A stretch of 49,486 nt of DNA from DASZXJ01 sp035545895 (GCA_035545895.1 DASZXJ010000092.1:1-49486); one strand, 5' to 3'; positions 39,296-48,402 are shown, numbered from the stretch's first letter. Notes: generated by a model not told the origin, from the sequence alone. Made by a program: numbers and translations.

Positions 39296-40828
39296 ATGAA
39301 ACGCTGGATTTGGTGGTCTTTTGCATGGATGGCGATGGCCCAAATGGCTTGGGCGGACATACCGATCCGGGCGGTGCAAATCGCCGGCGGATTGAACGAT
39401 CCATTGTTTGTCACGTCCGCGCCGGGCGATGCGAATCGAATTTATATTGTTGAACAGCACGGAGTCGGAGCTTCGACGACGGCCGGCATCCGCATCTTTG
39501 ATCGCACGACCGGCAGTTTTCTTTCCAATCCTTTTCTGACCATCACCGGCGTCGGCACGGGATCAGAACAGGGACTGCTCGGTTTAGCGTTTGCCCCGGA
39601 CTATGCGACCAGCGGGAATTTCTATGTCAATCTGACGCTCAATAGTACCGGTGCGACGGAAATTCGCCGGTATACACGGCTGAACGCCAACGCAGCCGAC
39701 CCCGCTTCGGCCAGCACGATCCTGACGTACGCTCAGCCGCAGACGAACCACAACGGCGGATGGCTCGGCTTCGGGCCGAACGATGGAATGCTGTACATCG
39801 CCAGCGGCGACGGCGGCGGCTCGGACGACCAGGATTCCGGGCACACCACCAATCTTGGAAACGGGCAGGACAAAACCAAGTTGCTCGGAAAGATACTGCG
39901 GATCGACGTCACCAGCCCGCCCGATCCCGGGCTGAATTACAAGATTCCCAGTGACAATCCGTTTGCCGGCGCGACGGATGCAACGCGCAAGGAAATCTGG
40001 GCTTATGGCTTGCGTAATCCCTGGCGCGACAGCTTTGACCGCGCCACCGGAGATTTTTACATTGGTGATGTTGGCCAAAGCACGCGCGAAGAGATCGATT
40101 TCCAGGCTGCCAATGCCGGCGGCGGACAAAACTACGGCTGGCGAGCGGTGGAAGGGGATGTCATTCGCCGGCCCAGCGAAGTGCCTTCACCCCGCGTCGA
40201 TCCAATTCATACCTATGTGAACCCCACCGAGGGACAGGCCGTCGTCGGCGGATACGTCTATCGCGGCAGCGAAAACGATGCGCTGGATGGAACCTATTTC
40301 TTCGGCGATTACGGCAACGGGCGAATATGGTCGTTCAGGTTTGACGGCACGACCAAATCCAATTTCACGGAACTGACGGACAAATTGATCTATGTGAATG
40401 GTGCGAAGATCAACAACGTTTCCAGCTTTGGCGAGGATGCGGCGGGCAACTTATATGTGACCGACATCGCCGACGGCGAGGTCTATCGCCTGGTGCCCGC
40501 GTTTGCCGGCGATGCGGATTTGAACGGCGTGGTCAACGCATTTGATCTGGGCCGGCTCGCGCACCACTGGCAACAGATGTCCGGCGCGACCTGGGCCGAT
40601 GGAGATTTCACGGATGACGGCAAGGTCGATTTGTACGACATCATCGCGCTGGCAAAGAACTGGCTGCAAAGCGAAGGGTCGTTGGCGCAGGCGCTTCTGG
40701 CGGCAGGACTGCCGGCGGATGCGGTTCCAGAACCGGCGGGGCTGGGCCTTTTCGGATTCATTTTATTTTCGATCAGTTGCCGCCGCCTCAACGGTCACTC
40801 GACGATGTTGGGTCGATCGTTACGCTGA
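39296..40828 (+). CDS. Secreted PQQ-type sugar dehydrogenase with dockerin and PEP-CTERM anchor
   Basis: A 510-residue exported protein from ATG 39296, with AAAGGA five bases upstream; the open frame reaching back to 39098 is non-coding. Signal: WIWWSFAWMAMAQMAWA. The beta-propeller of the GSDH/sorbosone-dehydrogenase family follows: GSEQGLLGLAFAPDY, TNHNGGWLGFGPNDGMLYIA (with the conserved His), SGDGGGSDDQD, YGLRNPWRDSFDRATG and GGYVYRGSENDALDGTYFFG-DYG. Residues 405-460 hold two dockerin-type EF-hand repeats (DADLNGVVNAFDLGRLAHHW, DGDFTDDGKVDLYDIIALAK). The C-terminus is VPEPAGLGLFGFILFSISCR, a PEP-CTERM signal that exosortase would cut. Known: such propellers oxidise sugars with PQQ. The C-terminus overlaps the convergent gene at 40788 by 41 bases. 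Confidence 0.88.
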   Translation: MKRWIWWSFAWMAMAQMAWADIPIRAVQIAGGLNDPLFVTSAPGDANRIYIVEQHGVGASTTAGIRIFDRTTGSFLSNPFLTITGVGTGSEQGLLGLAFAPDYATSGNFYVNLTLNSTGATEIRRYTRLNANAADPASASTILTYAQPQTNHNGGWLGFGPNDGMLYIASGDGGGSDDQDSGHTTNLGNGQDKTKLLGKILRIDVTSPPDPGLNYKIPSDNPFAGATDATRKEIWAYGLRNPWRDSFDRATGDFYIGDVGQSTREEIDFQAANAGGGQNYGWRAVEGDVIRRPSEVPSPRVDPIHTYVNPTEGQAVVGGYVYRGSENDALDGTYFFGDYGNGRIWSFRFDGTTKSNFTELTDKLIYVNGAKINNVSSFGEDAAGNLYVTDIADGEVYRLVPAFAGDADLNGVVNAFDLGRLAHHWQQMSGATWADGDFTDDGKVDLYDIIALAKNWLQSEGSLAQALLAAGLPADAVPEPAGLGLFGFILFSISCRRLNGHSTMLGRSLR

Positions 40829-41948
40829 CGTCCGTTGTCTTGAGCGCAAACCGTTCACTTTGCAACTGGCGAATCCGATTCTTGAATTCATTCGACAGAC
40901 GCGATGTTTTAACCCCTGCATCGAAAATGGTGGAGTCGCGTTTCATCAGCTCGTCCAGGCGTTTTACATCCATTTCGTGGGGATCATATGTTGCCAGTTC
41001 ATCTTTGACTTTGGCCAGTTGCAACTGCACATCGGTGGCATCGACGGAAATCATCACCAGTTCATCGGTGAGCCGGTCAAGCAGTTCCCCTTTGCCGGCC
41101 TTGCCCAGCGCGGCTTCGCGTTCGGCCAGACGAATTTTGGCTTCGGACAATTGCGCTTCGGCGGCAGAACCTTCGGCGGCGGGAATAATTCCCGTGCTGA
41201 ATTGAGCCTTTTTCAATTTCAGTTCCTCTTCGCGAAGACTCACGAGTTTGCGCATTTCATTCAGAACCGGGTCGCGATCGCGCTCGGTGGCCGAGGCCTT
41301 TTGTTGCTCGGCCACTGCGTTCTCAAGCGCTCTGCGGCGCGATTCCTTGTTGACCAGATCCATTTCCAGCTTTTGACGGGTTTCGCGGAGCTGTTTCAGG
41401 CGTTCCGTCAGAAGGGCGGAGACATTGCCTTGCGCGGCATCGAGGGTCGACAACGCCATGATCTTCTGATTCATCGCGGCTTCTTCCGCGAGGTTTGCCT
41501 TGATGCGCTCTGTTCGTTGCTGGACAGTCAGTGAAGCGCTCGATTTAAGCTGCTCTTTCAGCTTGCCCGAGACGAATTCGATGGCATTGGGAACCGCAGA
41601 GGGGTCCAGCGTCGCATGGTTGCTGGTTAAATAAAACCGAAACCCGGGAACCTCGTTGTCGCTCCATCCTTGTGCGAAGCTGAATTCCATCAGCAGAGTT
41701 AGCTCATCGCCGACCTTGCGATCAACTTGAGCAAGAGCGGCAGTCATTTCAGAAACGGTGATCAAATCCATTCCCGGCATAGTCACGGGTTTGGCGATCA
41801 GCGGCAATTGGAAGATAAATTCCTCATTCGGCCGAAGCCGCAAAGCGCGAAGAGGCTGAGTCGCCGGCGTTTGCGCCATGCCGACCAGCGCGCACGTGAC
41901 GAGGGAAACGATGCATAGCACGGATAGTTTTGAAGTTCGATTGGACAT
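40788..41948 (-). CDS. Exported coiled-coil protein, unknown function
   Basis: A 386-residue protein with a signal peptide (LSVLCIVSLVTCALVGMAQT). The N-terminal 110 residues form a beta-rich domain (LRALRLRPNEEFIFQLPLIA, ELTLLMEFSFAQGWSDNEVP). Residues 130-345 are almost all helical with heptads (RTERIKANLAEEAAMNQKIM, ERLKQLRETRQKLEMDLVNK, EMRKLVSLREEELKLKKAQF). The final 30 residues return to strands. It follows the anti-sigma-like gene by five bases, so it is probably the third gene of the sigma operon and may be the protein sensed or controlled by that system. No family recognised; an efflux adaptor or envelope spacer role is possible. Confidence 0.72.
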   Translation of the reverse strand: MSNRTSKLSVLCIVSLVTCALVGMAQTPATQPLRALRLRPNEEFIFQLPLIAKPVTMPGMDLITVSEMTAALAQVDRKVGDELTLLMEFSFAQGWSDNEVPGFRFYLTSNHATLDPSAVPNAIEFVSGKLKEQLKSSASLTVQQRTERIKANLAEEAAMNQKIMALSTLDAAQGNVSALLTERLKQLRETRQKLEMDLVNKESRRRALENAVAEQQKASATERDRDPVLNEMRKLVSLREEELKLKKAQFSTGIIPAAEGSAAEAQLSEAKIRLAEREAALGKAGKGELLDRLTDELVMISVDATDVQLQLAKVKDELATYDPHEMDVKRLDELMKRDSTIFDAGVKTSRLSNEFKNRIRQLQSERFALKTTDVSVTIDPTSSSDR

Positions 41949-41953
41949 GCAGC

Positions 41954-42514
41954 TTAACTCTCTTTCCTGTCGAGTTCGATTTTTCGCCGGCGCGCCTGAT
42001 CGGCGGCCATGGTTTGAGGGAAATGGGCGATGACCTCGTCATACGCTTTGACTGCCGGCGCTGTGAGATCCGCGGTTTTCACCAATCGATCAGCCTGATA
42101 AACAATCGCGCCGGCGGCGCGCTCGGCGACATCTTCATCGGTGGGAAGCCTGACGAACCAGGCCAGCCGAGTTCGAGCCACCGACCGCTGCTCGGCGGCT
42201 TCCATCCGGTCAATCAATTGCTCGTGCATCGCGATTTGCCTCTGAAGTGACGCGAGTTCCCGTTCCACCTTTTGAGCACCGCGTGGATTATCCAAAATGA
42301 CAACCGGCTTCGATGGCGTCGTTGGATACAACGACATCAATGCGGCGGAGAATAATCCGATCGCCACGATCGATATTCCGATTTTTCGAACGCGCCTTCG
42401 GCGCGAGGTGCAAAGCACGCGCTGCGCCAATTCGCTTGCAACCGTCTGCGGCGCGCCGGCCTGCTGGTCGGCTTCGTGCAAAAGTTTTTTGATAGGGTCT
42501 TGCATCTCGATCAC
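41954..42514 (-). CDS. Single-span membrane protein, probable anti-sigma factor
   Basis: A 186-residue protein. The start may be GTG 42514, overlapping the sigma stop by four bases (GTGA), or ATG 42505. A basic cytoplasmic N-domain of about 45 residues (QTVASELAQRVLCTSRRRRV) is followed by one membrane helix (IGISIVAIGLFSAALMSLYP) and an extracytoplasmic helical domain (KVERELASLQRQIAMHEQLI, AERAAGAIVYQADRLVKTA) with a tetratricopeptide-like character. Size, topology and place directly after an ECF sigma gene fit an anti-sigma factor. The HxxxCxxC zinc-anti-sigma motif is absent, so it belongs to a different type. Confidence 0.7.
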   Translation of the reverse strand: MIEMQDPIKKLLHEADQQAGAPQTVASELAQRVLCTSRRRRVRKIGISIVAIGLFSAALMSLYPTTPSKPVVILDNPRGAQKVERELASLQRQIAMHEQLIDRMEAAEQRSVARTRLAWFVRLPTDEDVAERAAGAIVYQADRLVKTADLTAPAVKAYDEVIAHFPQTMAADQARRRKIELDRKES

Positions 42515-43155
42515 TGAACATCAACCAGCATGTTCTGAAGCATCTTCCTTGCTCGATGCATTCTGATTTCGATCGTTCCGCGAGATAGATTCAGTAAATG
42601 GGCAACTTGCTCAATGGTCATTCCTTCCAGGTAATGCAGCACAACCACTTCGCGATAAATGCCTTTCAGCCGCCGAAGGGATTCGGTTACTCTTGCGATC
42701 CGCTCGCCCTGCTGGATCGGCTGTGTCGCGTCTTCATGAGCCACCTCGGCTACTCCGAGCATCCATTTCTTCCAGAACTTCGCCCGCAGCATGCGCGTGC
42801 GATGGTGGTGCCGGCAGACATTGATCGCGATTCGCGTCAGCCATGTGCTCAGGCGGCTCCCTCCCTTAAACCGCCTGGCATTGGCGAGCGCTGCCACGAA
42901 AACTTCCTGCACCAGGTCTTCCGAATCGCCGGACCAGCCGCTGAGGCGCGAAACGAGTTTCGCGATGGCGCCATGATTCCGGGCGATCAATGTTTCCAAG
43001 GCAGCGCGCTCGCCACGGCGCAGTTGTTCGATCAACTGCGGCTCGTCGGACTGTTGAGGCTGCGAAAGTCCGTGAGCTACATCCGCCTTCACTGCATGGA
43101 TTAGATGCGCGAGCGATCTTTTGCTTACAGGAAAATGTGCAGGATGAATTGCCAC
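42511..43155 (-). CDS. ECF-type RNA polymerase sigma factor (sigma-70 family)
   Basis: A 214-residue sigma factor. Region 2 reads RRGERAALETLIARNHGAIA, then GWSGDSEDLVQEVFVAALAN and FKGGSRLSTWLTRIAINVCR, the core-binding and -10-recognition helices. Region 4 reads YREVVVLHYLEGMTIEQVAH and LLNLSRGTIEIRMHRARKML, the -35 helix-turn-helix. The linker is short, as in ECF sigma factors. It overlaps the anti-sigma-like gene by four bases and starts 38 bases from the divergent VOC gene. ECF factors usually control their own operon, so both divergent promoters in that gap might be sigma targets. The group within ECF is not determined. Confidence 0.92.
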   Translation of the reverse strand: MAIHPAHFPVSKRSLAHLIHAVKADVAHGLSQPQQSDEPQLIEQLRRGERAALETLIARNHGAIAKLVSRLSGWSGDSEDLVQEVFVAALANARRFKGGSRLSTWLTRIAINVCRHHHRTRMLRAKFWKKWMLGVAEVAHEDATQPIQQGERIARVTESLRRLKGIYREVVVLHYLEGMTIEQVAHLLNLSRGTIEIRMHRARKMLQNMLVDVQ

Positions 43156-43193
43156 CGTCCGCGGGTATCATAGCCGCGATTGGAGGTAGCCGA

Positions 43194-43583
43194 ATGATTG
43201 CTGTCGAACATGTGGCCTGGCAGGTGAATGATCCGCAGGCCGTCGCGAAATGGTATATTGAAAATTTGGGTTTCCGCGTGTTGCGGAAGATGGAAAATTC
43301 TCCGTTCACCCATTTCATCGCCGATGCGGGTGGAAAGGTGGTGCTGGAGATTTATAACAACCCGGCTGTAAATGTGCCGGCTTATCCATCGATGAATCCA
43401 TTGCATTTGCACCTGGCGTTCGCCACCGCCGATCCCGAAGCCGAGCGCGATCGGCTTTTGAGTGCAGGCGCAACCGTTGCGGAGAATATGATCATCACGC
43501 CTGCGGGCGATAAGCTGATCATGCTTCGTGACCCATGGGGCTTTGCGATCCAGCTTTGCAAACGATCCAAGCCGATGATGTAA
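43194..43583 (+). CDS. VOC/glyoxalase-like protein
   Basis: A 129-residue protein from ATG 43194, with GGAGG at 43182-43186; the frame is open upstream but without coding sense. Two beta-alpha-beta-beta-beta halves are visible: IAVEHVAWQVNDPQAVAKWY with LGFRVLRKM, and NPLHLHLAFATADPEAERDR followed by IITPAGDKLIMLRDPWGFAI-QL. H6 and E57 (VVLEIYNN), with H in LHLHLAF, are candidate metal ligands in the usual VOC positions. The fold serves glyoxalase I, dioxygenases and resistance proteins; it is a single-domain member whose substrate is unknown. It is divergent from the sigma operon. Confidence 0.88.
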   Translation: MIAVEHVAWQVNDPQAVAKWYIENLGFRVLRKMENSPFTHFIADAGGKVVLEIYNNPAVNVPAYPSMNPLHLHLAFATADPEAERDRLLSAGATVAENMIITPAGDKLIMLRDPWGFAIQLCKRSKPMM

Positions 43584-43614
43584 AACAATTCACGTGGTGA
43601 ATGGAAGGTGGGCC

Positions 43615-45006
43615 ATGCTGCGTATATTTCAAATCGGTCTGATCACGCTGCTGTTAAGCAGTCCCAGTTGGGCTCTTTACGGGATTTCATTCAGCGTCCA
43701 GCCGGTGCAGGATGGTGCTTGGCCGGCCGGCTCGGCGGCTTTGGCGAATCTCGCCGGACGTTTTGCGATTGCCGATGGCGACTCGGGCAATTCAATCTTT
43801 GCCTATCACGGCGCCACCGCCGATTTCCAGCAGGCTATTGATCTCCTGGGCAAAATTGCCGACCCACACGTTCGGCTGATTGTTCATGGCGGAGCCGACC
43901 CAACCAACATGTTTTCCGTGCCCAATCGAAAGCCGATTCAGCCGGTCGATTGGACGTTCGAAGTTTTCAACGCCGACCGGTTTAACAAACGCCAGAAGAT
44001 GCTAGGCGACTTTGGGCTGCGACCCGTTCCCTTGCCGCCGCCAACGATCAATCTGTTTCTTTACAAAGACAGCCCGATCAACTTTGCGGCGATCAAAGTT
44101 CCGGACGATGTTCGAATCACAGACGAACGCGCCAGCGCCAGCGGCGCGACAGCTTCACTGGTTCACGGCAACGTGCTGGACGCCTCAACCAATCAGCCAT
44201 TGGTCGATGCGGAGGTATCGCTTACGAAATACAGTCCGGAGGATCGCAAATGGCATCCGCTCCACGCGATCAAAACGGCGGCCGACGGCGGGTTTGAATT
44301 CAAGAACCTCGAACCGCAGAGCTATCGCCTGTTAGCCAGGGCCGATGGATATGCTTCGCGCGATGCCGCGCAGGTTCAAATCCTGGATGACACGGCCAAA
44401 CAAGTTTCCGTTGCCCTGGTTAAACAGGTTTTGCTGACCGGAACCGTGAAAGACATCGACGGCAAGGGGGTGAAAGGAATCAACGTTCGCGCTGTCGGAA
44501 TGGTAACCGCCGACGGCGCGGACTACCGCACGTCCGAAGAGGATTCCCAAACAACAACCGACGCTGAAGGAAATTTCTCGCTTGGCAAACTGCCCGCCGG
44601 CACCCTGCTGATTTACGTCACCGGCGATGGATATTTTGATCTGGATACTTCGAAAACATTTACCGCTCCGCAACAGGGTCTGGTCATTCATGTGACCCCC
44701 ACCGGTTCGATCAAGGGAACGGTCGTCGATAACACGGGAAACCCTGCAGTTGCCGGCAACATTCGCGTTAGCCCGCCGGGTGATCCGGTTGGTAAATGGG
44801 GCGGCTCGGCTCAGATCAAGCCTGATGGCTCATTTGAATTCAAAAATGTTCCACCCGGCGAATACATCGTTTCGGCAAATCCAGATCCAAGTCGTGCTCC
44901 CAATGCGAGTGACGTGAAAATCGAATTAAAGGCCGGTCAGACGGCAGATGTGTCGCTGATGCAAACTCGTACGCCGGTCCAGCCGCGCGTCATTCGCGGA
45001 AGGTAA
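43615..45006 (+). CDS. Secreted protein with three carboxypeptidase-regulatory-like beta domains
   Basis: A 463-residue exported protein from ATG 43615; the preceding GGAAGGTGGGCC gives a ribosome site. Signal: FQIGLITLLLSSPSWALYG. Residues 1-180 form a mixed alpha/beta domain (DLLGKIADPHVRLIVHGGAD, FEVFNADRFNKRQKMLG). Then three carboxypeptidase-regulatory-like (CarboxypepD_reg/SpaA-like) beta-sandwich repeats follow: VHGNVLDASTNQPLVDAEVS, LTGTVKDIDGKGVKGINVRA and IKGTVVDNTGNPAVAGNIRV, each with FEFKN(L/V) or NFSLGKL further on. Such domains mediate adhesion or stabilise surface proteins. It precedes the BNR_4-like gene by eight bases, so both are probably co-transcribed. No enzyme motif recognised. 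Confidence 0.8.
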   Translation: MLRIFQIGLITLLLSSPSWALYGISFSVQPVQDGAWPAGSAALANLAGRFAIADGDSGNSIFAYHGATADFQQAIDLLGKIADPHVRLIVHGGADPTNMFSVPNRKPIQPVDWTFEVFNADRFNKRQKMLGDFGLRPVPLPPPTINLFLYKDSPINFAAIKVPDDVRITDERASASGATASLVHGNVLDASTNQPLVDAEVSLTKYSPEDRKWHPLHAIKTAADGGFEFKNLEPQSYRLLARADGYASRDAAQVQILDDTAKQVSVALVKQVLLTGTVKDIDGKGVKGINVRAVGMVTADGADYRTSEEDSQTTTDAEGNFSLGKLPAGTLLIYVTGDGYFDLDTSKTFTAPQQGLVIHVTPTGSIKGTVVDNTGNPAVAGNIRVSPPGDPVGKWGGSAQIKPDGSFEFKNVPPGEYIVSANPDPSRAPNASDVKIELKAGQTADVSLMQTRTPVQPRVIRGR

Positions 45007-45014
45007 GCATCACT

Positions 45015-46331
45015 ATGATTAAGGCTGCATTTCTCTCAGCGATGGCGTTGTCGATCACCTTGATAAGTACCGTTGTAGCGCAGACGACACTTAAGGCCGC
45101 CGACGATGTAAAACTCGTGCCCATCGCGCCGGCGTGGGCGGGTAATACGATCAACGTCGCAATCTTTCGACGGAATGCGGTCGTGTCAGATGGGCAGACG
45201 CAATACGCATCGTTTTACGATCAAGCCGGCCATGTCGTGCTGGCCAAGCGGGCGCTAAATAGCTCGACGTGGGACATTCATCCAACGAGTTTGACCGGCA
45301 ACTTGCGGGATGCGCACGATGCAATCTGCATTGCTTTGGACGGTGATGGATTTCTGCACATCGTTTGGGGACATCACAATATTCCGATGCGCTACGCCCG
45401 CAGCAAGGCTGCGGGGTCGCTGGAACTGACCGATCCGTTGCCCATGACAGGCCAACATGAGAATCGAGTGACGTATCCCGAATTTTACAACATGCCCGAT
45501 GGCGGACTCGTTTGCATGTATCGCGATGGGCAATCCGGAAGCGGCAATCTGGTCATGAATCGATATGACCAGAAGAATCAGAAATGGGAACAACTGCATG
45601 CGAATCTGATTGCTGGGCAGGGTCAACGAAGTGCGTATTGGCAGGGCGCGGTCGATGAAAAAGGAACGATTCACCTGTCGTGGGTTTGGCGCGATTCGCT
45701 GGACGTGGCGAGCAATCACGACATGTGCTACGCCAAATCAATTGATGGCGGCAAGACGTGGTTGAAAAGCGATGGCCAGCCTTATGAATTGCCGATCACG
45801 CTCGACAGTGCGGAGTACACCGCTCGAATTCCCAAAGCCCACGAATTGATTAACCAGACGTCGATGACCACGGATTCAAAGGGCAGGCCTTACATTGCGA
45901 CTTATTGGCGCGACGAGGGAACCGATGTTCCTCAATATCATGTGATCTATCACGATGGCCAGGCATGGCGGACATCATCAATCGGTCAACAGACGGTTTC
46001 GTTTCGGCTCGGTGGGGCGGGGACCAAGCGGCTGCCGTTGAGCCGGCCCTTGATGTTGGCGGAGGCGGACCGCGCATTTTTACTGTTTCGAGACGATGGC
46101 CGGGGAGACAAGATCAGCGTCGCCGTTTGCGACGATCTGTCCAAAGGGCAGTGGCAAATCAAAGACCTCACAGCCGGCTCGGTCGATATGTGGGAGCCGA
46201 CATATGACCCCAATATCTGGCGAGGGGATCGGGCGATTCATCTGTTCGTTCAAAAAGCGACCCAGCGCGATGGCGAAGGAGTAGCCGATATTCCCGCTGA
46301 AATGGCCTATATTCTGGAATGGAAGCCCTGA
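45015..46331 (+). CDS. Secreted BNR_4 repeat protein, polysaccharide-lyase-like
   Basis: A 438-residue exported protein. Signal: AFLSAMALSITLISTVVAQT. It has a beta-propeller of the BNR_4 type: VVSDGQTQYASFYDQAGHVV, LRDAHDAICIALDGDGFLHI, VWGHHNIPMRY, RVTYPEFYNMPDGGLVCMYR, EKGTIHLSWVWRDS, CYAKSIDGGKTW and TTDSKGRPYIATYWRDEGT. HHN and HDMC-type histidine and tyrosine residues suggest a lyase-like active site as in PL24/PL25 ulvan lyases, which share this fold. The fit to one CAZy family is not certain; a glycoside hydrolase or adhesin is possible. Its linkage to the beta-sandwich protein upstream suggests degradation of algal or plant-derived polysaccharides. Confidence 0.72.
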   Translation: MIKAAFLSAMALSITLISTVVAQTTLKAADDVKLVPIAPAWAGNTINVAIFRRNAVVSDGQTQYASFYDQAGHVVLAKRALNSSTWDIHPTSLTGNLRDAHDAICIALDGDGFLHIVWGHHNIPMRYARSKAAGSLELTDPLPMTGQHENRVTYPEFYNMPDGGLVCMYRDGQSGSGNLVMNRYDQKNQKWEQLHANLIAGQGQRSAYWQGAVDEKGTIHLSWVWRDSLDVASNHDMCYAKSIDGGKTWLKSDGQPYELPITLDSAEYTARIPKAHELINQTSMTTDSKGRPYIATYWRDEGTDVPQYHVIYHDGQAWRTSSIGQQTVSFRLGGAGTKRLPLSRPLMLAEADRAFLLFRDDGRGDKISVAVCDDLSKGQWQIKDLTAGSVDMWEPTYDPNIWRGDRAIHLFVQKATQRDGEGVADIPAEMAYILEWKP

Positions 46332-46488
46332 AAGTGTCCCGAAATCGGGGCTTGGCGTTCGATAATCAATTGCGGCGGTTTATGAGGTTTGAAGCGGTCA
46401 GAAAGGCCGATGCAACTTTTGACCCCATAAGCCATCCTATATAGGGTATGATAACGAATGCGGATTTGTCCGTAAAATGAGGTGCGCG

Positions 46489-48402
46489 ATGACCGGGAAA
46501 AACAGATTGCGACTTGGATTGGCGTTGGCGGCAGGTCTGACGATCGCGGGACCCTCCTGGGCGCAGGTGCGCCTCACCAATGATGGCCGATTGAATGAAG
46601 CCAATAATCGCATTGGCAGCAATGGTTATAACGATTCTGTGCGCCCCATTCAGGCTGCGACCGGAAACCAGATTATTACCGGCGATGTGACCGGCGGCCG
46701 CCAGTTCCAAGGCGTCGTCCCCTATACCAACCCCACCTCGTTCCGCGGACCAACGGCCAGCGATATCAGCAACAACTTCATTCGCAGCTCCGCGGCACCA
46801 TCGTTTGGCGGGATCAATCAGAACAACGCTCAAAATGTTCAGCCTTATTATGGGCCGGGAAACTTCACCGCGCCTCCGCAGGGTTTTACACAGCAGAGCG
46901 CGGCCAGCGGGGCTTATGTCCCGGGTGCCCCGCAGACGGTTCGCGCACCCGGAGATTTGCGCCTGGGACAGGTTCTCAATACGCCTTCGTTGAGCGGCGC
47001 ATTGCCACAGCCCGGAGCGGTCATGATGCCGGGCGCCGTCGATCCCAATACTCAGAGCAGCAACATGCTTGGCGCGTCTCCGTTGTATGGTGTTCGCCAG
47101 CTTAATCAAAAGAACCCCACATTCGACCAGGCGATGACGAATAGTGCGTTCAACAATAGCGCGACCAAATATCCCAGTACGCCGATGGATCCCATGAAGC
47201 TGCAACAGATGCGCCAGCAATTGCTGGACTCGCAGGCCAAGCCGTTGGGACAAAATTCACTGGATCAGAACAGCGACCAAAATTCCGACCAGGATTCCAC
47301 CACGCCGGGCAATGCTGCCAAAATGGGTTTGCAATCACTGGGCAGCCCGATGCAAGCGCCGTTTGAATCTCCGGAAAACGGTGCGGTGCGAAACAGCACG
47401 TCGATCGTTCAGCCCACCCAGGGCGGCACGACTGTCGGCCTGAGCGCCAATCTGGCGACAGGCCAGAGCGTGAAGCAGCGGCTGGTCAATCAACCCGTCC
47501 GCATTCAAAGCGCTCAATATTCCGAATTGCAAAAACGATTGGCCCAATATAAGTCGATCCAGGATCAGACCACCGCCCAGGCGGCGGTGCAGTACAACAA
47601 CGACCAGGTGCGCGCGAAAAATACACCGGCAGCGCAGGGCGGGGGCAAGCCGGGCGACAGGCCGGTGCTCGGCGGACTTCCTCAGCCGGCCATGCCCGAT
47701 CCCGGTGCCGGCCAGCGCGAGGTGAGCCCGATTCCAGCCGGCCCCGCCATGCCTTCGTCGGCCACCGATCTGAATCCAACGCCAAACGTTACTCCAGCCA
47801 TGCCTGGCGTGAAACCAGGTGAAACCGCGGTCACCGGCAATAAAATCGAAACCATGCCCATGCCCGTCCGGCCGGCGCCTCTGAAAATCAAATCATTGGC
47901 CGATGGTGTGCAGGCCAAGGGAATTGCCGACATGCTCAAGGATGCCGAAGAACTCACTCGCAATGGCAAGTACAACTCGGCACTGGAGCAATATGACATG
48001 GCCGACCAGGTGGCGCCCAACAACGCGCTGGTCCAACTCGGCCGCGCCAATGTCGAGCTGGGTCGCACCTACTACGCCCGTGCCGAAGCCAATCTGCGGC
48101 AGGCGTTCACGCAGGACCAAGCCCTGCTGATGGGCCAGTATGATCTGACGTCCCTGCTCGGTCAGGAAAGGCTTGAAACGATCGTTCGCGACCTGCGCGC
48201 CATTGCCGAGCGAGAGCAGAAAGAACCCCGCCCGATGTTTCTGCTGGCGTATATCGCATACAACACCGGCAACGAACCCCGGGCAGCGGCTTATCTCGAC
48301 CTGGCGGAAAAACGTGCCGGCGGACACGACCCGCTGTACCCGCTGATCCGCAAACACTGGGCCCTGCCTAGCGATGCAGCGCCGGTCAATGCAACCAAGT
48401 AA
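46489..48402 (+). CDS. Exported TPR protein with long Q/N/P-rich spacer
   Basis: A 637-residue protein from ATG 46489, preceded by GAGGTG; ATG 46477 would add four residues. Signal: LRLGLALAAGLTIAGPSWAQ. Residues 30-475 are low-complexity, rich in N, Q, P, G and S (for example GNFTAPPQGFTQQSAASGAY, DQNSDQNSDQDSTTPGNAAK, NVTPAMPGVKPGETA). The last 140 residues hold tetratricopeptide repeats (LKDAEELTRNGKYNSALEQY, DMADQVAPNNALVQLGRANV, YYARAEANLRQAFTQDQALL, MFLLAYIAYNTGNEPRAAAY). TPRs serve as protein-binding scaffolds. A terminator follows 28 bases after the stop. An envelope role is likely but unproven. Confidence 0.82.
   Translation: MTGKNRLRLGLALAAGLTIAGPSWAQVRLTNDGRLNEANNRIGSNGYNDSVRPIQAATGNQIITGDVTGGRQFQGVVPYTNPTSFRGPTASDISNNFIRSSAAPSFGGINQNNAQNVQPYYGPGNFTAPPQGFTQQSAASGAYVPGAPQTVRAPGDLRLGQVLNTPSLSGALPQPGAVMMPGAVDPNTQSSNMLGASPLYGVRQLNQKNPTFDQAMTNSAFNNSATKYPSTPMDPMKLQQMRQQLLDSQAKPLGQNSLDQNSDQNSDQDSTTPGNAAKMGLQSLGSPMQAPFESPENGAVRNSTSIVQPTQGGTTVGLSANLATGQSVKQRLVNQPVRIQSAQYSELQKRLAQYKSIQDQTTAQAAVQYNNDQVRAKNTPAAQGGGKPGDRPVLGGLPQPAMPDPGAGQREVSPIPAGPAMPSSATDLNPTPNVTPAMPGVKPGETAVTGNKIETMPMPVRPAPLKIKSLADGVQAKGIADMLKDAEELTRNGKYNSALEQYDMADQVAPNNALVQLGRANVELGRTYYARAEANLRQAFTQDQALLMGQYDLTSLLGQERLETIVRDLRAIAEREQKEPRPMFLLAYIAYNTGNEPRAAAYLDLAEKRAGGHDPLYPLIRKHWALPSDAAPVNATK

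Noticed and set aside
40542..41534. A 330-codon plus-strand frame
   Set aside because: It overlaps the 3' end of the dehydrogenase in another frame and runs antisense to the coiled-coil protein gene. Its composition (Q/F/G-rich) is that of an antisense read-through.
46414..46442. Possible promoter (TTGACC followed by TAGGGT or TATGAT) before the TPR gene
   Set aside because: The spacing or the -10 word is poor for either choice; not enough to claim.
46366..47253. A 295-codon minus-strand frame
   Set aside because: It is antisense to the TPR protein, whose signal peptide, low-complexity part and repeats make the plus strand the coding one.
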